Below the pieces are notes generated by a model, which was not told where the DNA came from, did not search any database, and worked only from the letters and a program-made list of their open reading frames with translations. The translations under genes were made by a program, and so were the position numbers. Positions 33,991-42,533 of a DNA stretch of 64,000 bases are shown here, in pieces; the first letter of the stretch is position 1, and the number at the start of each line of letters is the position of its first letter. The stretch comes from an uncultured Francisella sp. (lineage in GTDB: Bacteria; Pseudomonadota; Gammaproteobacteria; Burkholderiales; Neisseriaceae), in the NCBI GenBank assembly GCA_943913135.1, contig CALTVE010000002.1:310001-374000 (forward strand), written 5' to 3'.

Positions 33991-34938
33991 ATGAAACTAC
34001 ACCAGTTGCGCTATGTTTGGGAGGTGTATCGCCACCATCTCAATATTTCACAAGCGGCTGACGCCCTTTATACTTCTCAGCCGGGGATCTCTAAACAGTT
34101 GCGCCTATTAGAAGACGAACTGGGAGTCTCTCTATTTGTGCGCCAAGGAAAGAAGATTGTTGCCTTAACAGAACCCGGTGAGCTGATTTTAAAAAAAGCT
34201 GAAAAAATAATGCGTGAATTGAATAATATTTATGCGATCAGTGCCGATTTAGCCTCTAAATCTGAGGGGCAGCTGACGATTGCCGGTGACTATGATTTTA
34301 CCCGTCAGCAGTTGCCGCATGCCATCGCTCGCTTTAAACAGGCCTATCCTAAAATTAAAGTGTCGATCTATGCCGACAGCGTTGAAGAAGTGATTCGCAA
34401 AGTAAGTGGTTGCGAGGTGGATTTGGGAATTATAACGCAGCATTCAAGTTTTGATTCAGATCTATTGTATTTGCCAGGGGAGACTGGTAATTACGACCTG
34501 TTGCTTTTACCGGATCACCCTTTAGCTTTGAAAGAATACATTGAGCTACAAGATCTACTAGCGTTTCCTTTAATTACTTATAGTGGAGATTTGCAAAATC
34601 AAGAATCGGTTGCTTTGGCCTATCATAAGGCAGGCTTACCTTTGCCCGAAGTCAGCATTGCTTCAATGGATACCGATACGATAAAAGCCTATGTATTGAA
34701 GGGCTTAGGCATTGGCTTAATCAATAGTTTAGGGCTTGATTGGGACAGATTAGAAGCAGATTTAGAGGTTGTTTCTATCGCTCATTTATTTTCTTCCCCT
34801 CAGTGCCATATGGTATTGCGGCAAGGGCAATATCTACACCGTTATATGTATGATTTAATTGGCTGGATTGTTCCAGGATTAAGCCCTGGACGTATTGATC
34901 AACTGCGCGAAGAAAAACCCTCTGATTATATGATTTAA
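33991..34938 (+). CDS. CysB-family LysR regulator with altered effector pocket
   Basis: A 315-residue LysR-type regulator. The N-terminal helix-turn-helix (LHQLRYVWEVYRHHLNIS...TSQPGISKQLRLLEDELGV) is close to CysB. In CysB the sulfate/acetylserine site uses Thr100, Thr102, Gln103, Thr149 and Thr202. The equivalent positions here are Asp100, Asp102, Phe103, a conserved Thr and Gln, so four of five contacts are replaced. The ligand is therefore unlikely to be the usual one. The gene is co-oriented with leuC, 16 bp upstream of it, suggesting control of, or co-expression with, leucine synthesis. Residue equivalence is by eye. Confidence 0.88.
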   Translation: MKLHQLRYVWEVYRHHLNISQAADALYTSQPGISKQLRLLEDELGVSLFVRQGKKIVALTEPGELILKKAEKIMRELNNIYAISADLASKSEGQLTIAGDYDFTRQQLPHAIARFKQAYPKIKVSIYADSVEEVIRKVSGCEVDLGIITQHSSFDSDLLYLPGETGNYDLLLLPDHPLALKEYIELQDLLAFPLITYSGDLQNQESVALAYHKAGLPLPEVSIASMDTDTIKAYVLKGLGIGLINSLGLDWDRLEADLEVVSIAHLFSSPQCHMVLRQGQYLHRYMYDLIGWIVPGLSPGRIDQLREEKPSDYMI

Positions 34939-34954
34939 TAGAAAAGGAGCGAAT

Positions 34955-36385
34955 ATGGCTGGTAAAACGCTCTATGACAAACTGTGGGAGAGTCACTTAA
35001 TCAGTGAAGATAAAGAGGGCGCCGCTTTAATTTATATTGATCGACATTTTGTTCACGAAGTCACTTCCGCGCAGCCTTTTGAGGGGCTGCGTTTGGCCAA
35101 CAGAAGAGTGTGGCGCCCAAAGAGCATTGTATCGACCGCTGACCACAATACCCCTACACAAGGTTGGCAGCAAGGAATCCAAGATAGTTTATCACGGGAA
35201 CAGGTTGCGGCTCTGGACCGCAATGCTAAGGAATTTCGTTTTGGTTATTATTTCCCTTTTATGGGAGATAAACGTCAAGGGATTGTGCATGTAGTAGGGC
35301 CAGAACAAGGAGCTTCTTTGCCAGGCATGTCGATTGTATGTGGGGATTCGCATACTTCTACCCATGGCGCTTTTGCTACTTTGGCTCAGGGGATAGGGAT
35401 TTCGGAGGTGGAACATGTGTTGGCCACCCAATGCTTCAATACCCGTCGTTCTAAAACCATGCGTATAGAAGTGAGGGACCGTTTACCCCCGGCGGTTACG
35501 GTGAAAGATTTGGCTCTGTTTTTAATTCGTTCTTTAGGAACAGCAGGGGGGACAGGCTATGTTATAGAATTTACTGGTGAAGTCATCCGGGCGTTGTCTA
35601 TGGAAGAGCGTATGACTTTGTGTAATCTTGCAATAGAAGCTGGCTCTCGTCTGGGATTGGTGGCAGTAGATGATACAACCCTAGAATATTTAAAAGGACG
35701 TCCCCTTGCCCCTACCGGTGAAAATTGGGAAAAAGCAGTAGAATACTGGCGTACCTTAGTGAGCGATGAAGATGCGCAGTTTGATGCCAGTTATCAATTT
35801 TCCGCTACCCATTTGCAGCCCCAAGCCACTTGGGGGACCAGTCCAGAGATGGTAATTAATATTAATGACCGTATTCCTAACCCCCAGGAAGAAGTAAATC
35901 CAGTCAAACGTCAGGCATATGAAGAGGCTTTGGCTTACATGGGTTTAAAAGCCAATACTCCTCTAGAAAATATACCCGTAGATGTGGTCTTTATCGGTTC
36001 ATGTACGAATGGTCGCTTAGAAGATTTGCGTCAGGCGGCCCAGATTGTACGGGGCCATAAAAAAGCTTCCTCAGTCAATCGAGTGTTAGTGGTCCCAGGT
36101 TCCGGCCTGGTTAAAGAAGCCGCAGAAAAAGAGGGGTTGGATCATATCTTTAAAGAAGCAGGCTTTGAATGGCGGCAACCAGGCTGTTCCATGTGTTTGG
36201 CGATGAATGATGATAAATTACTGCCCTATGAGCGTTGTGCTTCTACTTCTAATCGCAATTTTGAAGGACGTCAAGGCAGGTTGGGTCGTACCCACTTGCT
36301 AAGTCCGAGTTCAGCTGCAGCTGCAGCCATCGCCGGACATTTTATCGATCCGCGGAAGTTAGGGGGAAAATATGCGCATTTTTAA
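34955..36385 (+). CDS. leuC: 3-isopropylmalate dehydratase large subunit
   Basis: LeuC carries the 4Fe-4S cluster of isopropylmalate isomerase in leucine synthesis. The 476-residue protein shows SIVCGDSHTSTHGAFATLAQGIGISEVEHVLATQ, FIGSCTNGRLEDLR with one cluster cysteine, and the paired cysteines in PGCSMCLAMN. ATG at 34955 after AAGGAGC. It overlaps leuD by 14 bp and follows the LysR gene by 16 bp. Confidence 0.97.
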   Translation: MAGKTLYDKLWESHLISEDKEGAALIYIDRHFVHEVTSAQPFEGLRLANRRVWRPKSIVSTADHNTPTQGWQQGIQDSLSREQVAALDRNAKEFRFGYYFPFMGDKRQGIVHVVGPEQGASLPGMSIVCGDSHTSTHGAFATLAQGIGISEVEHVLATQCFNTRRSKTMRIEVRDRLPPAVTVKDLALFLIRSLGTAGGTGYVIEFTGEVIRALSMEERMTLCNLAIEAGSRLGLVAVDDTTLEYLKGRPLAPTGENWEKAVEYWRTLVSDEDAQFDASYQFSATHLQPQATWGTSPEMVININDRIPNPQEEVNPVKRQAYEEALAYMGLKANTPLENIPVDVVFIGSCTNGRLEDLRQAAQIVRGHKKASSVNRVLVVPGSGLVKEAAEKEGLDHIFKEAGFEWRQPGCSMCLAMNDDKLLPYERCASTSNRNFEGRQGRLGRTHLLSPSSAAAAAIAGHFIDPRKLGGKYAHF

Positions 36386-37013
36386 GGTCGTAAAGGGAAA
36401 AGTAGCGCCTTTAGATCGACCTAATGTGGATACGGATGCCATTATTCCTAAGCAGTTTATGCGGTCTATTAAGCGTACAGGGTATGGCGACTTCTGCTTT
36501 GATAGTTGGCGCTACCTGGATAAGGGAGACTTAGGAATGGATGTTTCAAAGCGGCCATTGAATATGAGTTTCCCGTTAAATTGGCCACGCTATCAAGGCG
36601 CAAGCATCCTATTGGCCCGTGATAACTTCGGCTGCGGCTCTAGCCGCGAACATGCTCCTTGGGCCCTTCTTGAATACGGTTTTCGCGTTATTATTGCGCC
36701 TTCTTTTGCTGATATTTTTTGTAATAATTGCTATAAAAACGGCCTATTGCCCATTACCTTAAGTGAAGAAATAGTAGATCAACTTTTTAAAGCAGTGCAA
36801 GAAAATGAGGGATATCAATTAATCATATCTCTACCTGAACAAAGGGTGGAAACGCCTAAAGGGGATAAATTTTTCTTCACAATCAGCGAATTTCGCAAAG
36901 AGTCGCTTTTAAAAGGGTTGGATGAAATTGGCCGTACCTTAGAACAGCGTAAACAGATTGCTGATTTTGAAAAGCGACATCAGCGGACTTTTCCTTGGCT
37001 TTTTGAAAATTAG
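36372..37013 (+). CDS. leuD: 3-isopropylmalate dehydratase small subunit
   Basis: LeuD is the swivelling subunit that completes the isopropylmalate isomerase active site. The 213-residue protein has NVDTDAIIPKQFM, the substrate-binding GCGSSREHAPWALLEYGF and IFCNNCYKNGLLPI. Length is normal. The usual next gene leuB is not here. A convergent glycosyltransferase gene begins at its stop, overlapping by 4 bp. Confidence 0.97.
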   Translation: MRIFKVVKGKVAPLDRPNVDTDAIIPKQFMRSIKRTGYGDFCFDSWRYLDKGDLGMDVSKRPLNMSFPLNWPRYQGASILLARDNFGCGSSREHAPWALLEYGFRVIIAPSFADIFCNNCYKNGLLPITLSEEIVDQLFKAVQENEGYQLIISLPEQRVETPKGDKFFFTISEFRKESLLKGLDEIGRTLEQRKQIADFEKRHQRTFPWLFEN

Positions 37014-38662
37014 CGCCATAACAAAAAGCTGCGATTTTTCAGTCGCACGCGTCGTTGGCCCCATATTGCCTTTACTTCAGGGTGGGTGGACAGGAAAAGG
37101 TCTTTATTATCAAAAGTTAAGTGATAGCGGCAGCCAATTTTTGAAGAGGAAGAAGAATGAACCTTAAAAAGGCCAAATTCATTCCACGCAATCAGTGCTT
37201 CTAAATCATTGCTGTCTACACATTCTTGTTGGCTTTGCAATTGCATCATTAAAGAGGCGGGTAAACTGCTTTGCAGTTCGTGTACTAAAGGGAGATAACT
37301 TTTATAGGTGTTCAACCATCCTAAAAAGAGAGAAGTTAAAAGCAGCCAAATAAACGTTACTCCTATCACCCAATTACTTAAAGCCAAGCGCCCCTTAATG
37401 CCCTTGCGGCTGATAGCATAAAACCAAATTAGAGTGAAAAGCACGGCTATTGTCAGCGGCAGCAGTGATAAATGCGGTTGATATAGAGGGTTAAAATATA
37501 AAGAGTGGGCGCGAATTTCCGGCACTCCTGATTGTAAAAACAGGTATTCACTCCAGATGAATAACGCAAAAGTGCCAAAAGCGACGATACCAAAAAAGTT
37601 TAAAAAAGCAGCGATACCCCTCTTGATATGATCTACTTCCATGCTTGCCAGTAAAACTAAAGGCGGCAAAATCATGATTAAATTATTGTTACTGGGATTA
37701 ACCTCGAAAAAAAGAGGAAAAAATACTAAAACAATCCACAAGATAAAAAATAAAGATGCAGGTTTTTGCCAAAGCTTTTGTTTAAGGCGTAGACAGGCTA
37801 AAAGAGCAAGTACCCATGCGGGGAAAGCATACCAAAGTAAATTTTTTAAATAGTAAAGCGTAGGTTCGCCCCACTGGAAATGACCTATGCCGCCAAAGGG
37901 ATAAAGGGAGTAAAGATGTAGCCAGGAAAAAAATGCATGCGGATAAAATTGATAGAGAATAATTAAAGGGACTGCTACTGCCGGTAAAAAAAGACTTAAG
38001 GCTATCAATAATGCGATATGGAAATTACGACGGTAAGCCGGGTGGAAAAGGAGTAAAAGCGCTACCCCAATTAAAATTAGGGTTAAGACACAATTACTGG
38101 TAAAAAAAAGCAATAAAAAACTTAGGCATAAAAAAAATGCAGATAACTCAATACGTGAGCTATTAAAACAACTTATTGCATAGGCATAGAGCGATAAAGA
38201 AAGGAAAATAAGAGGGGTGGCGCTGATTTTATGACCAAAAATAATAATGCCGATGCAACCTACGGTGAGCAGCACGGCCAAGCGTCCCTGGCGGCGGCCT
38301 AGAAAATTATGACTGGCAAAACCTAAACACAGTAGACTTAAACCCATCAATACGGCAGTGAGTATACGTACGGCTAAATAAGAAGGAAAACCTAAGAAGC
38401 CAAGCAGCCACTGGAAAAGTGCTGCCAGCCATAAATAAAGGGGAGAACTTTCCAGATAAGGTAGACCGTAAATATTAGGCACTAGCCACGAAGTGCCATT
38501 TAATAAAGCCTTGCTGTAAGAATATAGGCGTGCTTCTTTGCCATCCCATAAACTGTGTCCAACCATCCCTGAAAACAACCATATTGTAATCAACAGAAAA
38601 AGTAACCAAGGTCTTTCTCTGACTCTAGGAGGGTGACTATTAGCAGGGCTGTAGGTGAGCAT
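37010..38662 (-). CDS. GT39 family polyprenyl-linked glycosyltransferase, membrane protein
   Basis: A 550-residue integral membrane protein with about twelve hydrophobic segments, in the mannosyl/aminoarabinose transferase superfamily (ArnT, Pfam PMT type). The first periplasmic loop reads WDGKEARLYSYSKALLNGTSWLVPNIYG and LPYLESSPLYLW, close to the family's DE.RY...A..M.....W..P...G..Y..KPPL..W pattern. The usual DE is KE here, so the acidic pair is partly changed. The open frame reaches up to 38749 into lgt. I prefer the ATG at 38662, 6 bp after the lgt stop. It probably transfers a sugar to lipid A or another envelope lipid. Confidence 0.75.
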   Translation of the reverse strand: MLTYSPANSHPPRVRERPWLLFLLITIWLFSGMVGHSLWDGKEARLYSYSKALLNGTSWLVPNIYGLPYLESSPLYLWLAALFQWLLGFLGFPSYLAVRILTAVLMGLSLLCLGFASHNFLGRRQGRLAVLLTVGCIGIIIFGHKISATPLIFLSLSLYAYAISCFNSSRIELSAFFLCLSFLLLFFTSNCVLTLILIGVALLLLFHPAYRRNFHIALLIALSLFLPAVAVPLIILYQFYPHAFFSWLHLYSLYPFGGIGHFQWGEPTLYYLKNLLWYAFPAWVLALLACLRLKQKLWQKPASLFFILWIVLVFFPLFFEVNPSNNNLIMILPPLVLLASMEVDHIKRGIAAFLNFFGIVAFGTFALFIWSEYLFLQSGVPEIRAHSLYFNPLYQPHLSLLPLTIAVLFTLIWFYAISRKGIKGRLALSNWVIGVTFIWLLLTSLFLGWLNTYKSYLPLVHELQSSLPASLMMQLQSQQECVDSNDLEALIAWNEFGLFKVHSSSSSKIGCRYHLTFDNKDLFLSTHPEVKAIWGQRRVRLKNRSFLLWR

Positions 38663-38667
38663 GGCTT

Positions 38668-39534
38668 TTAATCTATCTTTTGCAAGGAGGAGGAATGGGT
38701 ATAGAGAAATAGGAGGACCCCAATCAGTATCATCGGTGTAGACAGCCATTGTCCCATGGATAATCCGCCTGCCAGTAGCCCCAACTGCGGATCGGGTGCG
38801 CGTGTAAATTCGATGATAAAGCGAAATAATCCATAGAAAAATAAGAAGAGAGCTGTGGTTTGACCGAGGATGCGTGGTTTACGGGTAAAAATAAACAAAA
38901 TCAAAAAAAGAACGATCCCTTCTAACAGAAGTTCATAAATTTGCGAAGGGTGGCGCGGTAAGGCGCCAAATTTTTGGTAGGTGTGTTGATAGAGTGATCC
39001 CAGCTGGGTCAGTAGCTGGGAGTCAGCTTGGTGGGCGCTGGGAAAGCCCATTGCCCAAAAATGGTACGGGTGGGTGAGGCGTCCCCAGAGTTCACCATTA
39101 ATAAAATTACCTAAACGACCAAATCCAAGACCAATGGGCACTAAGGGAGCAACAAAATCAGAACTTTGTAAAAAACGATAATGATGACGCCAAGAAAATA
39201 AAGCTATGGCTACAATGACACCGATTAAACCGCCGTGAAAAGACATACCTCCTTGCCATATTTTCAGGATATCACCGGGGTGGGTTAAGTAATAATGACT
39301 ACCATAAAAAAATACATAGCCTAAGCGACCGCCCAAGATAACGCCTATAACGCCGTAGGTAAACAGTGAATCAACATCCTCCACACTTTTCAAAGTTGCC
39401 TGTCCACGGTTAATAGCTTTTTTGCCAAGGTAAATGAAGAACATAAAGCCGATAACGTACATAAGGGCGTACCAGCGTATACTCAAGGGGCCGATCGAAA
39501 GAGCCACTGGGTCCCAATTCGGATGCATTAACAT
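38668..39534 (-). CDS. lgt: prolipoprotein diacylglyceryl transferase
   Basis: Lgt puts diacylglycerol on the lipobox cysteine of prolipoproteins in the inner membrane. The 288-residue protein has seven predicted membrane segments, the essential HGGLIGV region in GGMSFHGGLIGVIVA, the Lgt signature GRLGNFINGELWGRLT, and the late arginine in GLFRFIIEFTRAPD. The window contains several of its likely substrates (BamD, the efflux adaptor and outer-membrane factor, and a C-rich lipoprotein). It is separated from ilvD by a 120-bp divergent promoter region. Confidence 0.95.
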   Translation of the reverse strand: MLMHPNWDPVALSIGPLSIRWYALMYVIGFMFFIYLGKKAINRGQATLKSVEDVDSLFTYGVIGVILGGRLGYVFFYGSHYYLTHPGDILKIWQGGMSFHGGLIGVIVAIALFSWRHHYRFLQSSDFVAPLVPIGLGFGRLGNFINGELWGRLTHPYHFWAMGFPSAHQADSQLLTQLGSLYQHTYQKFGALPRHPSQIYELLLEGIVLFLILFIFTRKPRILGQTTALFLFFYGLFRFIIEFTRAPDPQLGLLAGGLSMGQWLSTPMILIGVLLFLYTHSSSLQKID

Positions 39535-39565
39535 AGGTGTTGTCCTTAGGGTGGGTCAAGGCGCC

Positions 39566-39571
39566 ATTATA
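39566..39571 (-). promoter_or_regulatory. lgt: -10 element for lgt
   Basis: A perfect TATAAT on the minus strand, about 30 bp before the lgt start. No convincing -35 is seen at 16-18 bp spacing. Confidence 0.35.
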
Positions 39572-39597
39572 ACAAAGGCTTCTGCTTTTATAAGAAG

Positions 39598-39606
39598 TGG
39601 TAAAAT
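39598..39606 (+). promoter_or_regulatory. ilvD: extended -10 promoter of ilvD
   Basis: TGGTAAAAT, again an extended -10 of the form TG-N-TAAAAT, about 50 bp before the ilvD ATG. The lgt and ilvD promoters lie back to back in this gap. Confidence 0.4.
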
Positions 39607-39654
39607 AAGGGGGCCCCAAGCAGAAAGAAGTGGTCAGCATAGGGAAAAGCAAGT

Positions 39655-41523
39655 ATGCCAGAATACCGTTCGAAAAAATCTATAGAGGGTCGCAATGCTG
39701 CTGGTGCTCGTGCTTTGTGGCGCGCTACCGGTGTCAGAGATGAAGATTTTGGTAAACCGATTATCGCTGTAGCTAACTCTTTTACCCAGTTCGTTCCCGG
39801 ACATGTTCATTTGCACGAAGTGGGCCAATTGGTAGTTCGTGCCATAGAAAAAGCAGGCGCAATTGCCAAAGAATTTAATACTATCGCTATTGATGATGGG
39901 ATTGCTATGGGGCATGAAGGTATGCTGTATAGCCTCCCCAGTCGCGATCTGATTGCTGATTCAGTGGAATATATGGTTAACGCCCATTACGCCGATGCTT
40001 TAGTGTGTATTTCGAATTGTGACAAAATTACCCCAGGGATGCTATTAGCAGCTATGCGGCTTAATATTCCAACGATTTTTGTGTCGGGAGGACCAATGGA
40101 AGCGGGCAAACTGCAATTGCCTGATGACACGGTTCGGAAACTTGACTTGATTACTGCTATGGTAGAAGCTGCAGATGATCAGGTAGGAAGTAAAGAGGTA
40201 ACAGCAATAGAAACGCACGCTTGCCCGACGTGTGGTTCCTGCTCAGGGATGTTTACTGCCAATTCGATGAATTGCTTAACTGAGGCTTTAGGTTTAGCGC
40301 TCCCGGGGAATGGTTCTCTGTTGGCTACCCATCAAAAACGGCGGGATCTTTTTTTAGAAGCAGCTAAATGTATTGTCGATTTAACTCGCCGCTACTATGA
40401 GCAAGAAGATGCGAGCATTTTGCCACGCAGCATTGCTTCTAAAGCTGCTTTTATAAATGCGATGAGTTTAGATATTGCCATGGGAGGATCTACTAACACC
40501 ATCTTACACCTATTAGCGGTAGCCAATGAGGCTGGAGTAGATTTTAAAATGGCCGATATCGATATTTTAAGCCGTAAAGTACCTTGTCTTTGTAAGGTAG
40601 CGCCCAATTCGCAAATCTATTATATGGAAGATGTCCACCGCGCAGGGGGGGTGATGCGGATTTTAGGGGAGCTTTCTAAGGCTGATTTGATCGATTTAAA
40701 GGCAGTGACGGTGGCTTATCCCAGTTTAGGAGAGCAATTAGCCAATTGGGATATCTGTAGTCCTACTGTAGAGGAGAGAGCGAAAGATCGCTATCGAGCA
40801 GCACCGGGAGGCATTAAAACCGCAGCTGCTTTTAGTCAAAATGTGCATTATCAAAGCTTAGATACCGACAGCCAACAAGGCTGTGTACGTTCTATCAAAC
40901 ATGCGTATACACAGGATGGCGGCCTTGCCGTGCTTTTTGGCAATATCGCAGAAAAAGGCTGTGTGGTAAAAACCGCAGGGGTAGATGAAAGCATTTGGAC
41001 CTTTTCTGGTCGGGCACGAGTGGTGGAAAGCCAGGAAGAAGCAGTAGAAATAATATTGGCAGATAAAATAAAGCCTGGCGATGTAGTAGTGATTCGCTAC
41101 GAGGGGCCTAAAGGAGGGCCGGGGATGCAGGAGATGCTTTACCCCACTTCTTACTTAAAATCTAGAGGTTTAGGTAAAGTGTGCGCTTTATTAACGGATG
41201 GGCGTTTTTCTGGGGGAACCTCAGGGTTATCAATTGGTCATGTATCGCCAGAAGCGGCGCAACAAGGGACGATTGCTTTGATTGAAGAAGAGGATATCAT
41301 CGATATCGATATACCTAAGCGTCAGATTAACCTGCGGGTAGACAATGAAGAATTGGCTCGGCGGAGAGCGGCAATGGAACAGCAAGGTAAAAAAGCTTGG
41401 AAGCCTAAACACCGTCAACGACCGGTGTCTAATGCCCTTAAAGTGTATGCTTTGATGAGTACCAGCGCTGATAAGGGGGGGGTACGCGATGTATCGCAGT
41501 GGGAAACAGGCGATGAAGATTAA
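39655..41523 (+). CDS. ilvD: dihydroxy-acid dehydratase
   Basis: IlvD is an Fe-S dehydratase in isoleucine and valine synthesis. The 622-residue protein has the cluster cysteine regions SNCDKITPGML and CPTCGSCSGMFTANSMNCL, the GNGSLLATH motif and C-terminal LTDGRFSGGTSGLSIGHVSPEA. The length places it in the long, E. coli-like 4Fe-4S type. The stop overlaps the next gene's start by 11 bp. Confidence 0.97.
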   Translation: MPEYRSKKSIEGRNAAGARALWRATGVRDEDFGKPIIAVANSFTQFVPGHVHLHEVGQLVVRAIEKAGAIAKEFNTIAIDDGIAMGHEGMLYSLPSRDLIADSVEYMVNAHYADALVCISNCDKITPGMLLAAMRLNIPTIFVSGGPMEAGKLQLPDDTVRKLDLITAMVEAADDQVGSKEVTAIETHACPTCGSCSGMFTANSMNCLTEALGLALPGNGSLLATHQKRRDLFLEAAKCIVDLTRRYYEQEDASILPRSIASKAAFINAMSLDIAMGGSTNTILHLLAVANEAGVDFKMADIDILSRKVPCLCKVAPNSQIYYMEDVHRAGGVMRILGELSKADLIDLKAVTVAYPSLGEQLANWDICSPTVEERAKDRYRAAPGGIKTAAAFSQNVHYQSLDTDSQQGCVRSIKHAYTQDGGLAVLFGNIAEKGCVVKTAGVDESIWTFSGRARVVESQEEAVEIILADKIKPGDVVVIRYEGPKGGPGMQEMLYPTSYLKSRGLGKVCALLTDGRFSGGTSGLSIGHVSPEAAQQGTIALIEEEDIIDIDIPKRQINLRVDNEELARRRAAMEQQGKKAWKPKHRQRPVSNALKVYALMSTSADKGGVRDVSQWETGDED

Positions 41524-42019
41524 ATTAAAATGGGGGCTGTTGGCTACGATGTTTTGGGTCACACCTGCCGCCTGGGCTCAAACCTATGTTTGCGTGAATA
41601 AAGATGGCAGTAAAACCTATACCGATAACAATAAGAGTGGATGTAGCAAACCAAAGTTGGCGACCCTAAGTGCCTATAGTAGCAGTCAGCTGAGTAAGAG
41701 AAATCTAAATTCTACTGCAGTAAGCCATTCAATTGCTGGCCGCTTTAACCAAGCCACTAATCATAAGAATGTCCCCTTCGGGTCTTCTGATATGCAAGTA
41801 TCGTCACATGTGCAAGCAGTACGTGATGATAAACGGAAAGCGGTGCTGCTAACTGAACTAAAAAATGAAGTGGCGGCATTAAGAAAAGTGCAATCTAAAG
41901 TGCAAACCTTTAAATCAGATAATAATCCGGATGAAACTTTGGCTGGGTTGGAAGAGCAAGTGAAAGAACATCAGGAAAATATTAGTTTGATCACTCGTGA
42001 ACTTGCAAGGATTAGGTGA
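41513..42019 (+). CDS. DUF4124-domain exported protein
   Basis: A 168-residue protein with signal peptide MKIKLKWGLLATMFWVTP and cleavage site AWA-QT, followed by the DUF4124 pattern YVCVNKDGSKTYTDNNKSGC. The rest is low-complexity, then a short coiled coil (KAVLLTELKNEVAALRKVQ and EEQVKEHQENISL). DUF4124 occurs in many small secreted proteins of beta- and gammaproteobacteria, with unknown role. I choose the ATG at 41513 because it gives a canonical signal peptide; an earlier in-frame ATG (41489) lies further inside ilvD. Confidence 0.8.
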   Translation: MKIKLKWGLLATMFWVTPAAWAQTYVCVNKDGSKTYTDNNKSGCSKPKLATLSAYSSSQLSKRNLNSTAVSHSIAGRFNQATNHKNVPFGSSDMQVSSHVQAVRDDKRKAVLLTELKNEVAALRKVQSKVQTFKSDNNPDETLAGLEEQVKEHQENISLITRELARIR

Positions 42020-42022
42020 TCC

Positions 42023-42532
42023 ATGGAATTGATCACTGTGTTACGCAAAGCTACTTCTTATGATTGTGAAGCAATTTATAATGCCCATTTATTTGCCGTG
42101 CGCTATGCTTGTAAAAACTGCTACAGTGATGAAATCTTGCAGGTGTGGTCTAGATTATTATATCCAGAAAGTTATCTCGAAGGGATTAAGCATAAAGAAC
42201 TGTGGGTAGCGGAATATAAACATAAAATACAAGGTTTTTTCCAATTGGATATCGCTAAAGCGGAGTTAGATGCGTTATATGTTCATCCCTTTGTCCACAA
42301 CCGTGGTATTGGGACAGCGCTGTTACAGAAAGCAGAAAACTTAGCCTTTGAGGCTGATCTAACTTTTGTAAAGCTATATGCTTCGTTAAATTCCACTTAT
42401 TTTTACCATATTAATCATTATCATACTTTAGAAAAATGCCAACTGATGTTAGATGAAGAGAAAGATATTTTCGTCGATTGTTTGCTGATGAAAAAGGATT
42501 TGTTGAAAAATAAAGTTTTTTATAATTATTAA
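42023..42532 (+). CDS. GNAT family N-acetyltransferase
   Basis: A 169-residue GNAT enzyme that transfers an acetyl group from acetyl-CoA to an unknown amine. The beta4/beta5 part is visible in AELDALYVHPFVHNRGIGTALLQKAENLA, with the RGIG acetyl-CoA loop. The N-terminal strand is TVLRKATSYDCEAIYNAH. It lies 3 bp after the DUF4124 gene and 1 bp before the convergent TerC gene, so it closes this operon. Confidence 0.87.
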   Translation: MELITVLRKATSYDCEAIYNAHLFAVRYACKNCYSDEILQVWSRLLYPESYLEGIKHKELWVAEYKHKIQGFFQLDIAKAELDALYVHPFVHNRGIGTALLQKAENLAFEADLTFVKLYASLNSTYFYHINHYHTLEKCQLMLDEEKDIFVDCLLMKKDLLKNKVFYNY

Positions 42533-42533
42533 T

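Noticed and set aside
38663..38749. Longer N-terminus for the GT39 protein
   Set aside because: It lies within lgt and adds a sequence unlike a membrane protein start. The ATG at 38662 sits 6 bp after the lgt stop.
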